A DNA stretch of 41,774 bases from Lachnospiraceae bacterium (GTDB lineage: Bacteria; Bacillota; Clostridia; Lachnospirales; Lachnospiraceae). Numbering within the stretch: position 1 is the stretch's first letter; the number at the start of each line of letters is the position of its first letter. A model generated the notes under the pieces. The model was not told the origin of the DNA. It saw only the letters and a program-made list of their open reading frames with translations, and did no database searches. Positions 1 to 9,625 of this stretch are shown in pieces. Made by a program: the position numbers and the translations under genes. Location of the stretch: contig JAFZLD010000024.1 of assembly GCA_017553505.1 (NCBI GenBank), positions 1-41,774 of the forward strand, given 5' to 3'.

Positions 1-246
1 GGCAAGATGATTACCGACAAGAACGGATTCTATGATGAGAAGGGCTCAACCTTCTACTATGAGAACGGCAAGCGTACATATGCAGGTCTTATCGAAGTAG
101 ACGGCGACCTTTACTACGTAGCAGGTGACTGCAAGGTAGTTAAGGGCAAGAGCTACTACATCACTCACACCAACGGCCTCATCGAAAAGAGCTGCCACGC
201 AGTATTCGGCGAAGACGGAAAACTCTTGAGATTTGGTAAGAAATAA
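1..246 (+). CDS. C-terminal fragment of a cell-wall-binding-repeat protein (5' end outside window)
   Basis: The reading frame is open from base 1, so only the last ~81 residues are present. They consist of aromatic- and glycine-rich repeats (FYDEKGSTFYYENGKR, GDLYYVAG, GKSYYITHTNG) like the choline/cell-wall-binding repeats that end many secreted Lachnospiraceae proteins. Such repeats usually anchor or space an extracellular enzyme at the cell surface. The catalytic or adhesive part lies upstream and cannot be seen. The ATG at base 7 is internal and should not be taken as the start. A hairpin follows the stop directly, so this is the end of its transcription unit. Confidence 0.7.
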   Translation, partial: GKMITDKNGFYDEKGSTFYYENGKRTYAGLIEVDGDLYYVAGDCKVVKGKSYYITHTNGLIEKSCHAVFGEDGKLLRFGKK

Positions 247-266
247 TTCTATAATGGATTAAACGA

Positions 267-290
267 ATGGCTCACGGCAACGTGAGCCAT
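267..290 (+). terminator. Stem-loop terminator after the repeat protein
   Basis: A perfect 10-bp stem (ATGGCTCACG / CGTGAGCCAT) is closed by a GCAA tetraloop and sits 20 bases after the stop codon. Only two T residues follow, so it may be a weak terminator or a 3' mRNA stabiliser. Confidence 0.6.
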
Positions 291-324
291 TTGGGTAATC
301 AAAATAATAAATGCAGGATAAAAC

Positions 325-1482
325 ATGAAAAAACAGTTTTGGATTAAAGCCGCAGCGGCAGCAGTATTTATATTAATAAGCGGGATTGCGATTTTCTTTT
401 TAAACAAAGACAGACCGAGGTTTGAATTCAAAGATAATTTCGGAACCGAGTACGAAACCGCGAAAGTGCTTGCGGTCACGGCTGACAATACTGTAATCGA
501 TACTAAGACGGATAACGTTAAGAAGGGCAGTACCGACCTTAAGATTGAGATTCTTTCCGGCAGATACAAGGGTGATGTGTGCTTCATCAAGAACTATATA
601 AGCACCATTTATAACGTAGATGTCGGTGAAGGCGACAAGGTAAGCGTGCGAATCGACACCACCGCTGAAGGCGTGTATTCCGTAAGCATTTACAATTACA
701 ACAGAACACCCCTCATCATAGGGCTTCTGGTGCTGTTTCTGGCCGTGTTGGTAATTGTGGGCGGCAAGCGCGGTGCTTTGGCTTTCGCGGGCCTCGCATA
801 CACATTTATAGCGATTGTATTCGTGCTTATTCCCCTTGCGTTCAAGGGCGTAAGTCCTGTATGGGCGACAGTCGGCATACTCTTTGTGACTACGGCTTTT
901 GCATTTATTCTTATCGGCGGATTCGGCAAAAAAACACTTGCGGCAACAATAGGCTGTATGTGCGGCGTGTTATTTGCGGCATTGGTGGGAGAACTGGCCA
1001 CCCGTATCGGTTCGCTGACCATTTATCAGACTGACGAGGCGGAGGCGCTGCTTCTTTTGCTGTCGTCGTACCCGATTAAGCTTAGGGGACTGTTTACGTC
1101 CGCGATATTGATCTCCGCAATCGGCGCGGTAATGGACGTTGCCATGTCGGTTTCGTCGGCAGTGTCTGAGATTGCGTCTCTTAACCCTGAAATCGGCTTT
1201 GGCAAGCTCTTTAAGTCGGGTCTCAACATCGGCCGCGACGCTATGGGTACCATGGCCAACACTCTGGTGCTTGCGTATGCAGGAAGCGCGCTCAATATGA
1301 TGGTGCTCATCTATTCCTACGGCGTGAGCATGAACCAGCTTCTTAATACGGATTTCGTGGCAATTGAGCTTATCATGGCAGTCAGCGGAAGCATCGGAAT
1401 CGTTATGACGGTACCGTGTGTTTCTTTTGCGGCGGCGAGAATTTTCAGCAAGCGAAATGAATCACGCGTAACCACAAAATAA
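325..1482 (+). CDS. YibE/F-family multi-pass membrane protein
   Basis: This 385-residue protein has an N-terminal membrane anchor (about residues 8-26), an extracytoplasmic beta-rich segment (about 27-125), and then seven or so hydrophobic helices to the C-terminus. That layout, with the conserved small-residue helix in the middle (GAVMDVAMSVSSAVSEI) and the following 'GRDAMGTMANTLVLAY' motif, is typical of the YibE/F family (PF07907). Its biochemical role is not established; a transporter or channel role is usually guessed. The start ATG has a weak ribosome site (AGGA). It appears to be a single-gene unit between the preceding hairpin and the chemoreceptor promoter. The family assignment is from motif recognition. 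Confidence 0.82.
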   Translation: MKKQFWIKAAAAAVFILISGIAIFFLNKDRPRFEFKDNFGTEYETAKVLAVTADNTVIDTKTDNVKKGSTDLKIEILSGRYKGDVCFIKNYISTIYNVDVGEGDKVSVRIDTTAEGVYSVSIYNYNRTPLIIGLLVLFLAVLVIVGGKRGALAFAGLAYTFIAIVFVLIPLAFKGVSPVWATVGILFVTTAFAFILIGGFGKKTLAATIGCMCGVLFAALVGELATRIGSLTIYQTDEAEALLLLLSSYPIKLRGLFTSAILISAIGAVMDVAMSVSSAVSEIASLNPEIGFGKLFKSGLNIGRDAMGTMANTLVLAYAGSALNMMVLIYSYGVSMNQLLNTDFVAIELIMAVSGSIGIVMTVPCVSFAAARIFSKRNESRVTTK

Positions 1483-1534
1483 CGAAAAATTAACTACAAA
1501 TCGCACATAGAATATAGAATATTCGGACAATTTG

Positions 1535-1543
1535 TGGTACAAT
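1535..1543 (+). promoter_or_regulatory. Extended -10 promoter candidate for chemoreceptor gene
   Basis: TGGTACAAT is an extended -10 element (TGn before TACAAT) 48 bases upstream of the chemoreceptor ATG. No good -35 hexamer is visible at the normal spacing, which fits an extended -10 promoter. Sequence inspection only. Confidence 0.45.
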
Positions 1544-1590
1544 ATCTCTGTATTTTGAACGCTAATGCTTTCATACGGAGGTTACATTGC

Positions 1591-3057
1591 ATGAATAACA
1601 ACGAAATGGAAAAAGCAAGAGTCAATAAAACGGCGAATACTCTTTACACCATCATATCCGCCATTCTTCTTTTGGCTTACGTGATTCAGTTTATTAAAGG
1701 CGAGAAGACATTGGGCCTCTTCCTGATAATCGTGGCGGCAGACGTCCTGCCCGTAATTGCGACATGGGTGCTTTACTCATTGAACAATGCCACCGATTAC
1801 TGCAAGGACATAATGGGTATCTGTTATGGCATTTTCTACGCGATTTGTTGTTTTACCAGCCCCGAGCAGTCCGTATTTGTGTACGCGATTCCCATGGTTT
1901 TCGTAGTTACACTCTTTAATAACTTCGGATTTTCCATCAGAATTTCCTCGGGTGTTTTGATTATTTCTATGATACACGCGTTTGCCATCACACTTAAGAA
2001 TTACGGAATAACCGCTTTCGAAATCGAAGTTGCATGTATGATTATGGTGTGTGCTTACTCTGTAATCTGCAACAGACTTACCTGCAATGTTAACGACGAA
2101 AGAATAGCTAAAATAGATGAGGCGAGCGCCAAGACCACGGAGCTTCTCGATAACGTCATGAAGGTATCTGAGGAACTTATCGCAGACGTTAACGTAGTAT
2201 CCGAGAAGATGACTCAGCTTACCGCATCCAGTCAGGAAACGCTTGCATCCATGCAGGAAGTTCAGACCGGTACCACAGACTCCGCAGAGAGCATTCAGAA
2301 CCAGCTTGTTAAGACCGAAGAAATTCAGGCTCAGGTAGATAAAGTTACAGAGGCTTCCAACAACATCGGAAGCAATGTTGATATAACGGTTCAGGCGGCA
2401 AGAGAAGGTCGCGACAACATCGGCAAGCTTATTGAACAGGCGAAGGTATCCGGTGAAGCCGGCGAAGCGGTTATGAAGGAAGTTGAAGAGCTTAAAAACT
2501 CTACTTCACAGATGGAATCAATCGTAGCGCTTATTAAGAGCGTTGCCAGCCAGACAAGCCTTCTTGCATTAAACGCTTCCATCGAGGCTGCAAGAGCAGG
2601 TGAAGCGGGCAGAGGCTTCGCGGTAGTTGCAACAGAAATTTCCAACCTCGCAGGTCAGACACAGACCGCTACAGGTAACATCAGTGAGCTTATCGAAGGC
2701 ATTTCCAAAGAGATGAACGAAGTTGTCACCGCAATCAATTCTTTGGTAGACAGCAACAAGGCTCAGAACGAATCAGCGGAAGTCACATCCGAAAGCTTTT
2801 CAAAGATTGTGGACAGCATCAGAAACATCCGTACCGATTCACAGAACCTTACGGGCGTTGTTTCCAAGCTTGTATCAGCCAATCACGAAATCGTGGAGAG
2901 CATCCAGACGATATCCGCCATTACCGAGCAGGTATCCGCTCACTCCACCACCACTTGTGAGGCTACTCAGCAGAACGAAAAGATTGTTGAAGATGTGCAG
3001 GAAGTTGTCCTTCGCATGATTGACAACGCTGAGAAGTTAAGCGCAATGAGAAGTTAA
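1591..3057 (+). CDS. Methyl-accepting chemotaxis protein, membrane-embedded sensor type
   Basis: This 488-residue chemoreceptor would pass ligand signals to CheA/CheW. Residues about 15-175 form roughly six hydrophobic helices with short loops and no large periplasmic domain. A long coiled-coil signalling region follows without an obvious HAMP domain, containing the conserved hairpin tip ([20 protein letters not shown]). No C-terminal CheR/CheB-binding pentapeptide is visible. The ATG at 1591 is chosen because ACGGAGG lies 8 bases upstream; the frame is open further upstream but has no comparable ribosome site. The ligand is unknown; the membrane-bound sensor could read something in or at the bilayer. 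Confidence 0.9.
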   Translation: MNNNEMEKARVNKTANTLYTIISAILLLAYVIQFIKGEKTLGLFLIIVAADVLPVIATWVLYSLNNATDYCKDIMGICYGIFYAICCFTSPEQSVFVYAIPMVFVVTLFNNFGFSIRISSGVLIISMIHAFAITLKNYGITAFEIEVACMIMVCAYSVICNRLTCNVNDERIAKIDEASAKTTELLDNVMKVSEELIADVNVVSEKMTQLTASSQETLASMQEVQTGTTDSAESIQNQLVKTEEIQAQVDKVTEASNNIGSNVDITVQAAREGRDNIGKLIEQAKVSGEAGEAVMKEVEELKNSTSQMESIVALIKSVASQTSLLALNASIEAARAGEAGRGFAVVATEISNLAGQTQTATGNISELIEGISKEMNEVVTAINSLVDSNKAQNESAEVTSESFSKIVDSIRNIRTDSQNLTGVVSKLVSANHEIVESIQTISAITEQVSAHSTTTCEATQQNEKIVEDVQEVVLRMIDNAEKLSAMRS

Positions 3058-3068
3058 TAAACACGTAC

Positions 3069-3095
3069 AAAAGGGGGCACTTTAGCCCCCTTTTT
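3069..3095 (+). terminator. Rho-independent terminator after chemoreceptor
   Basis: A GC-rich stem (AAGGGGGC / GCCCCCTT, extended by A-T pairs) with a 6-base loop is followed by a T run. It separates the chemoreceptor from ptb-buk. Confidence 0.9.
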
Positions 3096-3189
3096 CTATG
3101 GACTTTTTCGGGGTCGAGTGTTATTATTTTAACGATGATTATTTTCGGGTAAACCCGTTAAAAGAATATGTTTTTTTCAGGAGGAACAA

Positions 3190-4110
3190 ATGAGAGTCAA
3201 GTTTGATGACATTATCAGCAAAGTTACAAATTTACCCACCAAGACCCTTGCTGTTGCATGTGCCGAAGATGCACCGGTTCTTGAAGCTGTTAAAGCAGCC
3301 AAGGAGAAGAAAATTGCCAATGCAATCCTTGTAGGCGACGAGGACAAGATTCGCGCCATCGCAAAGGATATCAACATGGATCTTTCTTCTTACGAGATTA
3401 TCGACAAGAAGGATAATATGGAAGCTGCACTTACAGCAGTTAAGCTTGTTCATGACGGAAAAGCCGACATGTACATGAAGGGCCTTCTTCCTACCGGCAA
3501 GTTCTTAAAGAGTGTTCTTGATAAAGAAGTGGGACTTCGTACCGGCAAACCTCTTTCTCACGTATGCGTGTTTGAGATTCCCGGCATCGACAGACTCCTT
3601 TTCCTTACCGACGTTGCTTTTATTCCTTATCCCACTCTTGAGGATAAGAAATGCATGATCGAATACACCGTTGACGTGGCTAAGGCTTGCGGCGTGACTG
3701 ATAATAAGGTTGCAGTTCTTGCTGCTCTCGAGACCGTTAACGAGAAAATGGCCTGCACCGTTGAAGCTGCAGAGCTTTCCCGCATGCAGGATGCAGGCGA
3801 GATTAAGGACTGTGTGGTTGAAGGACCCCTTTCAATGGACATCGCTCTTTACAAAGAAGCAGCAGAAGAAAAGGGTGCTCTCGGAAGAAAGGTTGCCGGC
3901 GATGCCAACATCCTTGTATTCCCTGATATCCACGCAGGAAACCTTGTTTACAAGACTATGGTTCACATGATTCCCTGCAAGAACGGTAACATCCTTACCG
4001 GCACACAGGCGCCCGTAATCCTTACCTCCCGTTCCGACACAATGGAAGTAAAGCTTAACTCTATCGCTCTTGCAGCAGTAGTTGCAGAGTCCATGAAGAA
4101 GGAGAAATAA
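3190..4110 (+). CDS. ptb: Phosphate butyryltransferase
   Basis: This 306-residue member of the phosphate acetyl/butyryltransferase family (PF01515) converts butyryl-CoA and phosphate to butyryl-phosphate and CoA in the cytoplasm. Typical features are the N-terminal '[20 protein letters not shown]' block, '[19 protein letters not shown]', and the C-terminal '[15 protein letters not shown]' and '[14 protein letters not shown]' motifs. The length matches Ptb (about 300), shorter than many Pta proteins. AGGAGGAAC precedes the ATG. It lies 1 base from buk, so the pair makes butyrate with substrate-level ATP formation. The neighbour makes a butyryl rather than acetyl specificity very likely. Confidence 0.95.
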   Translation: MRVKFDDIISKVTNLPTKTLAVACAEDAPVLEAVKAAKEKKIANAILVGDEDKIRAIAKDINMDLSSYEIIDKKDNMEAALTAVKLVHDGKADMYMKGLLPTGKFLKSVLDKEVGLRTGKPLSHVCVFEIPGIDRLLFLTDVAFIPYPTLEDKKCMIEYTVDVAKACGVTDNKVAVLAALETVNEKMACTVEAAELSRMQDAGEIKDCVVEGPLSMDIALYKEAAEEKGALGRKVAGDANILVFPDIHAGNLVYKTMVHMIPCKNGNILTGTQAPVILTSRSDTMEVKLNSIALAAVVAESMKKEK

Positions 4111-4111
4111 T

Positions 4112-5179
4112 ATGGCATACATCAGCTTAATCATTAATCCCGGTTCTACTTCTACAAAAATCGGTGTTTTCAGCGATGAGACACTTTTATTTGACGAGAC
4201 CCTTCGTCACAGCACCGAGGAAATCGCTCAGTACGGTTCCATCTACGAGCAGAAGGATTTCCGTAAAGACGTTATCCTTAACATCCTTAAGGAAAAGAAC
4301 TTTGACTTAAAGCAGCTTGACTTCATCGTAGGCCGCGGCGGTATGCTTAAGCCCATCCCCGGCGGTACTTACAAGGTTTCAAACGCACTTCTTGAAGACC
4401 TTATCGTAGGTAAGCAGGGTCAGCACGCATCGAACCTTGGCGGCGTACTTGCAAGAGAAATCGGTGATTCCCTCGGAATTCCTTCTTTTATCGTTGACCC
4501 CGTAGTAGTTGACGAGCTTGCAGATATTGCCAGATTCTCAGGTGTGCCCGAGCTTCCCAGACGTTCCGTATTCCACGCTCTTAACCAGAAGGCTGTAGCT
4601 AAAAGATATGCCAAGGAAGTCGGCAAGAAATATGAAGACCTTAACCTTATCGTAGTTCACATGGGCGGCGGTGTTTCCGTAGGTGCTCACAAGGGCGGTA
4701 AGATTGTTGACGTTAACAACGCTCTCGACGGTGAAGGTGCATTCTCACCCGAGCGTGCAGGTGGCGTTCCCGCAGGCGACCTTGTTAAGATGTGCTTCTC
4801 CGGCAAGTACTCCGAGAAGGAAGTTTACAAGAAGCTTGTAGGTAACGGCGGTTTTAATGCATATCTTAACACCAACGATGCAAGAATCGTTGAATCCAAG
4901 GCCAAAGAAGGCGATGAGACAGCAGCAGCCGTATTTAAGGCATTCCACTATCAGGTAGCCAAGGACATCGGCGCTATGGCAACCGTTCTTGAAGGCAAGG
5001 TTGACCAGATTATCCTTACCGGAGGTATCGCATACGGCAAGACCACTTGCGACGCCATCAAGGAGAAGGCAGGCTGGATTGCTCCTTTCACCATCTATCC
5101 CGGTGAGGACGAGCTTCTTGCTCTTTGCCAGGGCGGCTTAAGAGTCGTAACAGGCGAGGAAAAGGCTTGCGAATATTAA
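4112..5179 (+). CDS. buk: Butyrate kinase
   Basis: This 355-residue ASKHA-fold acetate/butyrate kinase (PF00871) converts butyryl-phosphate and ADP to butyrate and ATP, the last step of the kinase route to butyrate. It shows the N-terminal '[15 protein letters not shown]' phosphate motif, '[15 protein letters not shown]' and '[16 protein letters not shown]'. The length fits Buk (about 355) rather than AckA (about 400). An AAGGAG ribosome site sits at the end of ptb, so the two genes are cotranscribed and probably translationally coupled. A hairpin follows the stop. Confidence 0.96.
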   Translation: MAYISLIINPGSTSTKIGVFSDETLLFDETLRHSTEEIAQYGSIYEQKDFRKDVILNILKEKNFDLKQLDFIVGRGGMLKPIPGGTYKVSNALLEDLIVGKQGQHASNLGGVLAREIGDSLGIPSFIVDPVVVDELADIARFSGVPELPRRSVFHALNQKAVAKRYAKEVGKKYEDLNLIVVHMGGGVSVGAHKGGKIVDVNNALDGEGAFSPERAGGVPAGDLVKMCFSGKYSEKEVYKKLVGNGGFNAYLNTNDARIVESKAKEGDETAAAVFKAFHYQVAKDIGAMATVLEGKVDQIILTGGIAYGKTTCDAIKEKAGWIAPFTIYPGEDELLALCQGGLRVVTGEEKACEY

Positions 5180-5198
5180 TATTTTGACAGAGATTTCG

Positions 5199-5235
5199 AA
5201 CCCCGAAGGTGTGTAGATGCCCTCGGGGTTCTTTC
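5199..5235 (+). terminator. Terminator after ptb-buk
   Basis: Stem AACCCCGA / TCGGGGTT with a 16-base loop that can pair further, followed by CTTTCTTTT. It ends the butyrate operon ahead of the secA promoter. Confidence 0.8.
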
Positions 5236-5326
5236 TTTTGGTAAAAAATTGAACAAATGTGGTGGTTATTCACATAAATGCCTTATTTTGTTCATATTTT
5301 GTTTACAAAACCGTCACTTTCTTTTA

Positions 5327-5355
5327 TTGAAGACTAGGGGAATTTCTGATAGAAT
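5327..5355 (+). promoter_or_regulatory. Sigma-A-type promoter of secA
   Basis: TTGAAG and TAGAAT are separated by exactly 17 bases, 47 bases upstream of the secA start codon, in a gene-free stretch just past the buk terminator. Confidence 0.7.
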
Positions 5356-5401
5356 AAACATTGGTGTTTTGTACATTAAACACTCGAAAGGATTGTGTTA
5401 C

Positions 5402-7969
5402 ATGAAGGTTTTTGATAAAGTGTTCGGCACTTACAGTGAGAGACAGATTAAGAAGATTATGCCCTTAGTCGAGGCCATCGAGGCATTACGTCCTCAGATG
5501 ATTGAGCTTTCCGACGAAGAGCTTGCAAATAAGACCAAAGAATTCAGAGCACGCTTGGAGAAGGGCGAGACCCTTGACGACCTGCTTGTTGAGGCTTTCG
5601 CAGTTGCTAGAGAGGCCACAAGACGTGTTATCAATACAGAGCACTTCAGAGTGCAGATTATCGGCGGTATCATTCTTCATCAGAATCGTATAGCCGAGAT
5701 GAAGACAGGTGAAGGTAAGACACAGACCGATATCCTTCCCGTATACCTTAACGCTCTTGAAGGTAAGGGCGTACACGTAGTTACCGTCAATGAATATCTT
5801 GCCAAGCGTGACGCGGACTGGATGGGCGCGGTTCACAAGTTCTTAGGCTTAACCGTAGGCGTTTCCCTTAACTCCATGACACCTCAGGAGAAGCAGGAAG
5901 CATACGCATGCGATATCACATACGTTACCAACAACGAGCTTGGTTTCGACTACCTTCGTGACAACATGGCTACTTACGAGAAGGACCTCGTGCTTCGCGG
6001 TCTTCACTATGCCATCATCGACGAGGTCGACTCCATCTTAATCGATGAAGCCCGTACACCTCTTATTATTTCCGGTCAGGGTACCAAGTCCACCAGCATC
6101 TACTCCATGGCAGACATGCTTGCCAAGCAGCTCCACAGAGGTAAGGATATCGAGGAAGTGGGCAAGCTTGACTTAATCCTCGGTAACGTTCAGGAAGAGA
6201 CAGGCGACTTCATCGTTAATGAGAAGGACAAGATTATCACTCTTACCGAGCACGGCGTTAAGGAAGCAGAGCGCTTCTTCCACATCGAGAACCTTGCAGA
6301 CTCCGACAATGTCGAGATTCAGCACTGCATCATCACCGCCCTTAAGGCCAATAACCTTATGATGAAGGACAAGGACTATATCGTTAAGGACGGCGAGATT
6401 GTAATCATTGACGAGTTCACCGGACGTATCATGCCCGGTCGTAGATACTCAGACGGCTTACATCAGGCAATTGAAGCCAAAGAAAACGTGAAGATCAAGC
6501 GCGAGTCCAAGACCCTTGCCACCATCACCTTCCAGAACTTCTTTAACAAATACGACAAGAAAGCCGGCATGACCGGTACCGCTCTTACAGAGGAGCAGGA
6601 ATTTAAAGATATTTACGGCATGGACGTTGTGGAAATCCCCACCAACCGTCCCGTTGCGAGAATCGACCTTGAAGATTCCGTATATATTACCCGAGAAGAG
6701 AAGCTTGAAGCTATAGTTAACGACATCGTGGAGACTCACAAGACCGGTCAGCCTATCTTAGTAGGTACCGTTACCATCGAGGCTTCCGAGGAGCTTTCAA
6801 GACTCCTTAAGAAAAAAGGCATCCCTCACACCGTCTTAAACGCTAAGTTCCATGAGATGGAAGCCGAAATCGTTGCCAATGCCGGCCAGTACGGCGCCGT
6901 TACCATCGCTACCAACATGGCAGGTCGTGGTACCGATATTAAGCTTGATGAGCAGTCAAGAGCGGCGGGCGGTCTTAAGGTTATCGGTACAGAGCGTCAC
7001 GAGTCACGTCGTATCGACAATCAGCTCCGCGGACGTTCCGGTCGTCAGGGAGACCCCGGTATTTCCAAGTTCTACATCTCTCTTGAAGATGATTTAATGA
7101 GACTTTTCGGCTCCGACCGTTACAAGTCAATGTTCCAGTCCATGGGCGTTGAGCGCGGTCAGGAGATTAAGCATAAGTTCGTATCCAGCGCCATCGAGAA
7201 GGCACAGAAGCGTATCGAGCTTCGTAACTTCGATACCCGTAAGCGACTTCTTGAGTACGACCAGGTTATGAACGAGCAGCGTGAGATTATCTACGGTGAG
7301 CGTCGTCGCGTACTTGAAGGCGAGAGCATGAGAGACGTAATCTACAAGATGATTACCGACATCGTAGAAAGCGCCGTTAACCACGTAATCGGCGAAGATC
7401 AAAAGAAAGAAGACTGGGACTTCACCGAGCTTAATCAGATTCTTTTGCCCATCATTCCTCTGGAGCTTATTACTCCCGAGCGCGTGAAGGGTACACGTAA
7501 GAACGAGCTTGAACAGCAGTTAAAGGGTGAAGCCGTTAAGTTATACGAGTCCAAGGAAGCTGAGTTCCCTCAGGTTGAGATTATCCGTGAGCTCGAGCGT
7601 ATCGTGCTTCTTAAGGCTATCGACAGCAAGTGGATGGTTCACATCGACGATATGGTACAGCTTCGTGACGGTATCGGCCTTGTAGCCTACGCTCAGAAGG
7701 ACCCCGTTCAGGAGTACAAGAGCGAAGCATATGCGATGTTCGAGGAAATGACCGACAGCATCAAGGAGCAGACGGTTACCATGCTTATGCGTATCCGTGT
7801 GGGCAACTCCATGGAGCGTGAGCAGACCGTTAAGATTACGGGTACCAACAAGGACGATTCGCTCGCCAAGGCTCCCGTTGTTAAGCGCATGGAGAAGGTT
7901 TACCCCAACGATCCTTGCCCTTGCGGTTCCGGTAAGAAATACAAGCAGTGCTGTGGCAGAAATGCCTAA
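5402..7969 (+). CDS. secA: Preprotein translocase ATPase SecA
   Basis: This 855-residue SecA drives secretory proteins through SecYEG using ATP. Visible features are the start '[19 protein letters not shown]', Walker A GEGKT (103-107), the DEAD-like box [15 protein letters not shown] (from about 207), the helicase motif '[13 protein letters not shown]', the 'RGRSGRQGD' motif, and a C-terminal zinc-binding tail with [13 protein letters not shown]. The ATG at 5402 is chosen because AAAGGA lies upstream and the N-terminus aligns with the family; the frame is open 51 codons further upstream but those residues are unlike SecA. prfB follows after 24 bases, a common bacterial gene order. Confidence 0.98.
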   Translation: MKVFDKVFGTYSERQIKKIMPLVEAIEALRPQMIELSDEELANKTKEFRARLEKGETLDDLLVEAFAVAREATRRVINTEHFRVQIIGGIILHQNRIAEMKTGEGKTQTDILPVYLNALEGKGVHVVTVNEYLAKRDADWMGAVHKFLGLTVGVSLNSMTPQEKQEAYACDITYVTNNELGFDYLRDNMATYEKDLVLRGLHYAIIDEVDSILIDEARTPLIISGQGTKSTSIYSMADMLAKQLHRGKDIEEVGKLDLILGNVQEETGDFIVNEKDKIITLTEHGVKEAERFFHIENLADSDNVEIQHCIITALKANNLMMKDKDYIVKDGEIVIIDEFTGRIMPGRRYSDGLHQAIEAKENVKIKRESKTLATITFQNFFNKYDKKAGMTGTALTEEQEFKDIYGMDVVEIPTNRPVARIDLEDSVYITREEKLEAIVNDIVETHKTGQPILVGTVTIEASEELSRLLKKKGIPHTVLNAKFHEMEAEIVANAGQYGAVTIATNMAGRGTDIKLDEQSRAAGGLKVIGTERHESRRIDNQLRGRSGRQGDPGISKFYISLEDDLMRLFGSDRYKSMFQSMGVERGQEIKHKFVSSAIEKAQKRIELRNFDTRKRLLEYDQVMNEQREIIYGERRRVLEGESMRDVIYKMITDIVESAVNHVIGEDQKKEDWDFTELNQILLPIIPLELITPERVKGTRKNELEQQLKGEAVKLYESKEAEFPQVEIIRELERIVLLKAIDSKWMVHIDDMVQLRDGIGLVAYAQKDPVQEYKSEAYAMFEEMTDSIKEQTVTMLMRIRVGNSMEREQTVKITGTNKDDSLAKAPVVKRMEKVYPNDPCPCGSGKKYKQCCGRNA

Positions 7970-7993
7970 GCCTGTGATTTACAGAGGTTTGTT

Positions 7994-9103
7994 TTGATAA
8001 TACTTGATAACTTAAAGAACGAGGTTATGACCTATGAGGAGCCCTTAGCTGAGCTTGCAAGGTCATTGCACCTCGAGGACAATGAAAAAAGAATAGAAGA
8101 ACTTCAGATGGAGATGGAAGCTCCCGGCTTCTGGGACAATCCCGACAAGGCCAATAAGCTTACTATCGAGCTTAAGTCTCTTCAGGGTATTAAGGAGACT
8201 GTTGACGGCCTTAAGCAGCAGTTTGACGATATCCTTACCCTTATCGAGATGGGCGAGGAAGAGACCGACGAGTCTTACCCCGACGAAGTTCGTGCCGAGC
8301 TTGACGAATTTATTGCCAAGTTCGAAGACTTAAGAATTTCCAATCTTCTTAACGAAGAGTACGATAAATGCAACGCAATCTTGCGTCTCAATGCAGGTGC
8401 CGGCGGTACCGAGTCCTGCGACTGGGCGGGCATGTTGTATCGTATGTACACCCGCTGGGCAGAGCGTAAGGGCTTTTCTGTTGAAGTGCTCGACCTTTTA
8501 GAGGGCGATGAAGCGGGTATTAAGAACGTTACCTTCCAGATTAACGGTCTTAACGCATATGGCTACATGAAGTCAGAGAAGGGCGTTCACAGACTTGTAC
8601 GTATTTCTCCCTTCAATGCTCAGGGCAAGCGCCAGACTTCTTTTGTATCTCTTGACGTAATGCCCGATATTGAGGAAGATTTAGACATTGATATTCCCGA
8701 AGAGGATATGCGTATCGACGTGTTCCGCAGTAGCGGTGCCGGCGGTCAGAAGGTCAATAAGACATCATCTGCCATCCGTATCACTCACCTTCCTACCGGA
8801 ATCGTGGTACAGTGCCAGAACGAGCGAAGCCAATACCAGAACAAAGACAAGGCCATGCAAATGTTGAAGGCTAAGCTCTTTCTTTTGAAGAAGGAGGCCA
8901 ATGCCGAGAAACTCTCCGACATCCGCGGTGAGGTCAAGGAAATCGGCTGGGGCTCACAGATTCGCTCCTACGTATTGCAGCCTTACACAATGGTCAAGGA
9001 CCACCGCACCAATGCCGAGAATGCCAATACCGGCGCGGTTTTGGACGGTGACATAGATCTCTTTATCAACGAGTATCTTAAGTGGAACAACGCTTCCAAA
9101 TAG
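7994..9103 (+). CDS. prfB: Peptide chain release factor 2
   Basis: This 369-residue protein hydrolyses peptidyl-tRNA at UGA and UAA codons. It has the RF2 discriminator SPF (205-207) and the catalytic GGQ (250-252, within SGAGGQKVNKTSSA). The start is a TTG at 7994, with AGAGG 7 bases upstream; the first residues (IILDNLKNE) align with RF2 N-termini. The frame is continuous through the place where many bacteria carry an in-frame UGA and +1 shift (around residues 22-30), so the common autoregulatory frameshift is absent here. An internal ATG at 8027 would shorten the first helix and is less likely. Confidence 0.95.
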   Translation: MIILDNLKNEVMTYEEPLAELARSLHLEDNEKRIEELQMEMEAPGFWDNPDKANKLTIELKSLQGIKETVDGLKQQFDDILTLIEMGEEETDESYPDEVRAELDEFIAKFEDLRISNLLNEEYDKCNAILRLNAGAGGTESCDWAGMLYRMYTRWAERKGFSVEVLDLLEGDEAGIKNVTFQINGLNAYGYMKSEKGVHRLVRISPFNAQGKRQTSFVSLDVMPDIEEDLDIDIPEEDMRIDVFRSSGAGGQKVNKTSSAIRITHLPTGIVVQCQNERSQYQNKDKAMQMLKAKLFLLKKEANAEKLSDIRGEVKEIGWGSQIRSYVLQPYTMVKDHRTNAENANTGAVLDGDIDLFINEYLKWNNASK

Positions 9104-9111
9104 CTATGACG

Positions 9112-9137
9112 AGCCACCCCGCGCGGGTGGCTTTTTA
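9112..9137 (+). terminator. Rho-independent terminator after prfB
   Basis: Stem AGCCACCC / GGGTGGCT, 5-base loop, followed by TTTT. It closes the secA-prfB unit. Confidence 0.9.
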
Positions 9138-9164
9138 TTGCCATGCAGTTCACAAATACTTCAT

Positions 9165-9193
9165 TTGTATATTTGGGCGGAGTTTGGTAATAT
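9165..9193 (+). promoter_or_regulatory. Promoter candidate for the small membrane-protein pair
   Basis: TTGTAT and TAATAT with a 17-base spacer, 30 bases upstream of the ATG at 9224 and right after the prfB terminator. Confidence 0.55.
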
Positions 9194-9223
9194 ATCTGTA
9201 AATACTAGTGTTTTGAGGTCATC

Positions 9224-9625
9224 ATGGACAGATATTTGTACGAAGAGATCCGCTTGAATATGGTGAGGCGGGCGCGTAATTTTGCAGTGGCATCATTGTC
9301 CTGTTCCATAGTAATGTTTACTTTTCCGCCGCTGGCAATAGTGCTTGGCTTTTTTGCCATTCTTTTTGCCTTTTTATCAAAGGGATACAGGAGTAAGATG
9401 GACAAGGAAGCGGTCACGGCAGTTAAGTTTGCGCTTGTCGGAATTGTAATAGGCTGCGGAATTCTTTTTGCCGGAATATACAAGCTTGCTACGGATGAGG
9501 AATATCGAAACGATGTTGTTTCGAGTGTGGACAGTAGTCTCTATGGTGAAACATATAAGGATACCTATGGCGTAATGCCTTCCGAAATCATAAATAAGTA
9601 CTTCGGAGGTGGCGCCGATGAATAA
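9224..9625 (+). CDS. Small membrane protein, unknown function
   Basis: I do not recognise this 133-residue protein. It has a short basic N-terminus, two strongly hydrophobic segments (about residues 22-50 and 66-88, possibly split into three helices), and an acidic soluble C-terminus of about 45 residues. The layout resembles small DUF4190-like membrane proteins, but that is only a resemblance. It overlaps the next gene, which encodes a DUF975 membrane protein, so the two are translationally coupled and probably act together at the membrane. Confidence 0.75.
   Translation: MDRYLYEEIRLNMVRRARNFAVASLSCSIVMFTFPPLAIVLGFFAILFAFLSKGYRSKMDKEAVTAVKFALVGIVIGCGILFAGIYKLATDEEYRNDVVSSVDSSLYGETYKDTYGVMPSEIINKYFGGGADE

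Noticed and set aside
5249-5401. 51-codon N-terminal extension of secA
   Set aside because: No ribosome site, unlike SecA, and it would run across the -35/-10 promoter pair; the ATG at 5402 has AAAGGA and the family N-terminus.
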